Shown here piece after piece: positions 63,994 to 64,000 of a DNA stretch of 64,000 nucleotides. Each line of letters begins with the position of its first letter. The stretch's first letter is position 1. Both the position numbers and the translations under genes were made by a program. The notes under the pieces are model-generated. The model made no database searches, was not told where the DNA came from, and worked only from the letters and a program-made list of their open reading frames with translations. The stretch lies in NCBI GenBank assembly GCA_026196875.1, contig JAPHTP010000025.1, positions 1 through 64,000 of the forward strand, in the 5' to 3' direction. Source of the stretch: Kangiellaceae bacterium (GTDB taxonomy: Bacteria > Pseudomonadota > Gammaproteobacteria > Enterobacterales > Kangiellaceae).

Positions 63994-64000
63994 GAAAATA

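Overview
The window is an AT-rich stretch of bacterial chromosome that reads as a free-living, probably marine gammaproteobacterium. The evidence is gene content and gene order. A clpB-pgeF-rluD/bamD block is linked to pilS-pilR and a fimT-like pseudopilin. A fimV-truA-accD block, a dapA-bamC-metallohydrolase block and an rnd-ycgL-mltB-FAH-ycgN block follow arrangements known from Pseudomonas and relatives. A sodium-pumping oxaloacetate decarboxylase (oadGAB) and a sodium:alanine symporter fit a sodium-rich habitat. A Kangiella/Aliikangiella-like lineage is a guess from overall flavour, not a demonstrated assignment.

Layout. 1-10.7 kb: the start of clpB with a heat-shock promoter, a PlsC-type acyltransferase, pgeF, rluD, divergent bamD, glnB, nadE, the type IV pilus two-component system pilS-pilR, a lone FimT-like pseudopilin and thiI. 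10.8-17.6 kb: lexA with unusual operator-like DNA, a small secreted protein, hrpA, an alpha/beta hydrolase and tRNA-Asp. 17.7-21.3 kb: a VWA-domain envelope protein with an acidic membrane partner, divergent from a two-CBS protein that has a textbook FNR/Anr site. 21.4-25.1 kb: the ycgN-FAH-mltB-ycgL-rnd group. 25.2-29.7 kb: fadD, a second alpha/beta hydrolase, a ComFB-like protein and a YhiN-type flavoprotein. 29.8-33.7 kb: a membrane-bound winged-helix/beta-propeller regulator divergent from an exported metallo-beta-lactamase-fold enzyme.

33.8-46.1 kb: accD, truA, fimV, an acyl-CoA dehydrogenase, an alanine/sodium symporter, a pentapeptide protein and oadB-oadA-oadG. 46.3-50.9 kb: a secretion cluster with an M6 metalloprotease of PrtV type (two PKD domains, GlyGly-CTERM tail), a small lipoprotein, and a protein joining a c-type haem motif to Calx-beta repeats. 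51-56.1 kb: peroxiredoxin, a saccharopine dehydrogenase-type enzyme and two chalcone-isomerase-like periplasmic proteins, one fused to a TonB C-terminal domain. 56.2-64 kb: a metallohydrolase, bamC, dapA, miaE and a moxR-DUF58-transglutaminase operon.

Almost all of this is core genome. I see no insertion sequence, prophage, CRISPR array, toxin-antitoxin or defence island. The most interesting signals are regulatory (lexA palindromes with altered recognition-helix residues; the FNR box before the CBS gene; an 11-bp tandem repeat before the metallo-beta-lactamase-fold gene) and architectural (chalcone-TonB fusion; cytochrome/Calx-beta protein; VWA plus acidic protein pair).
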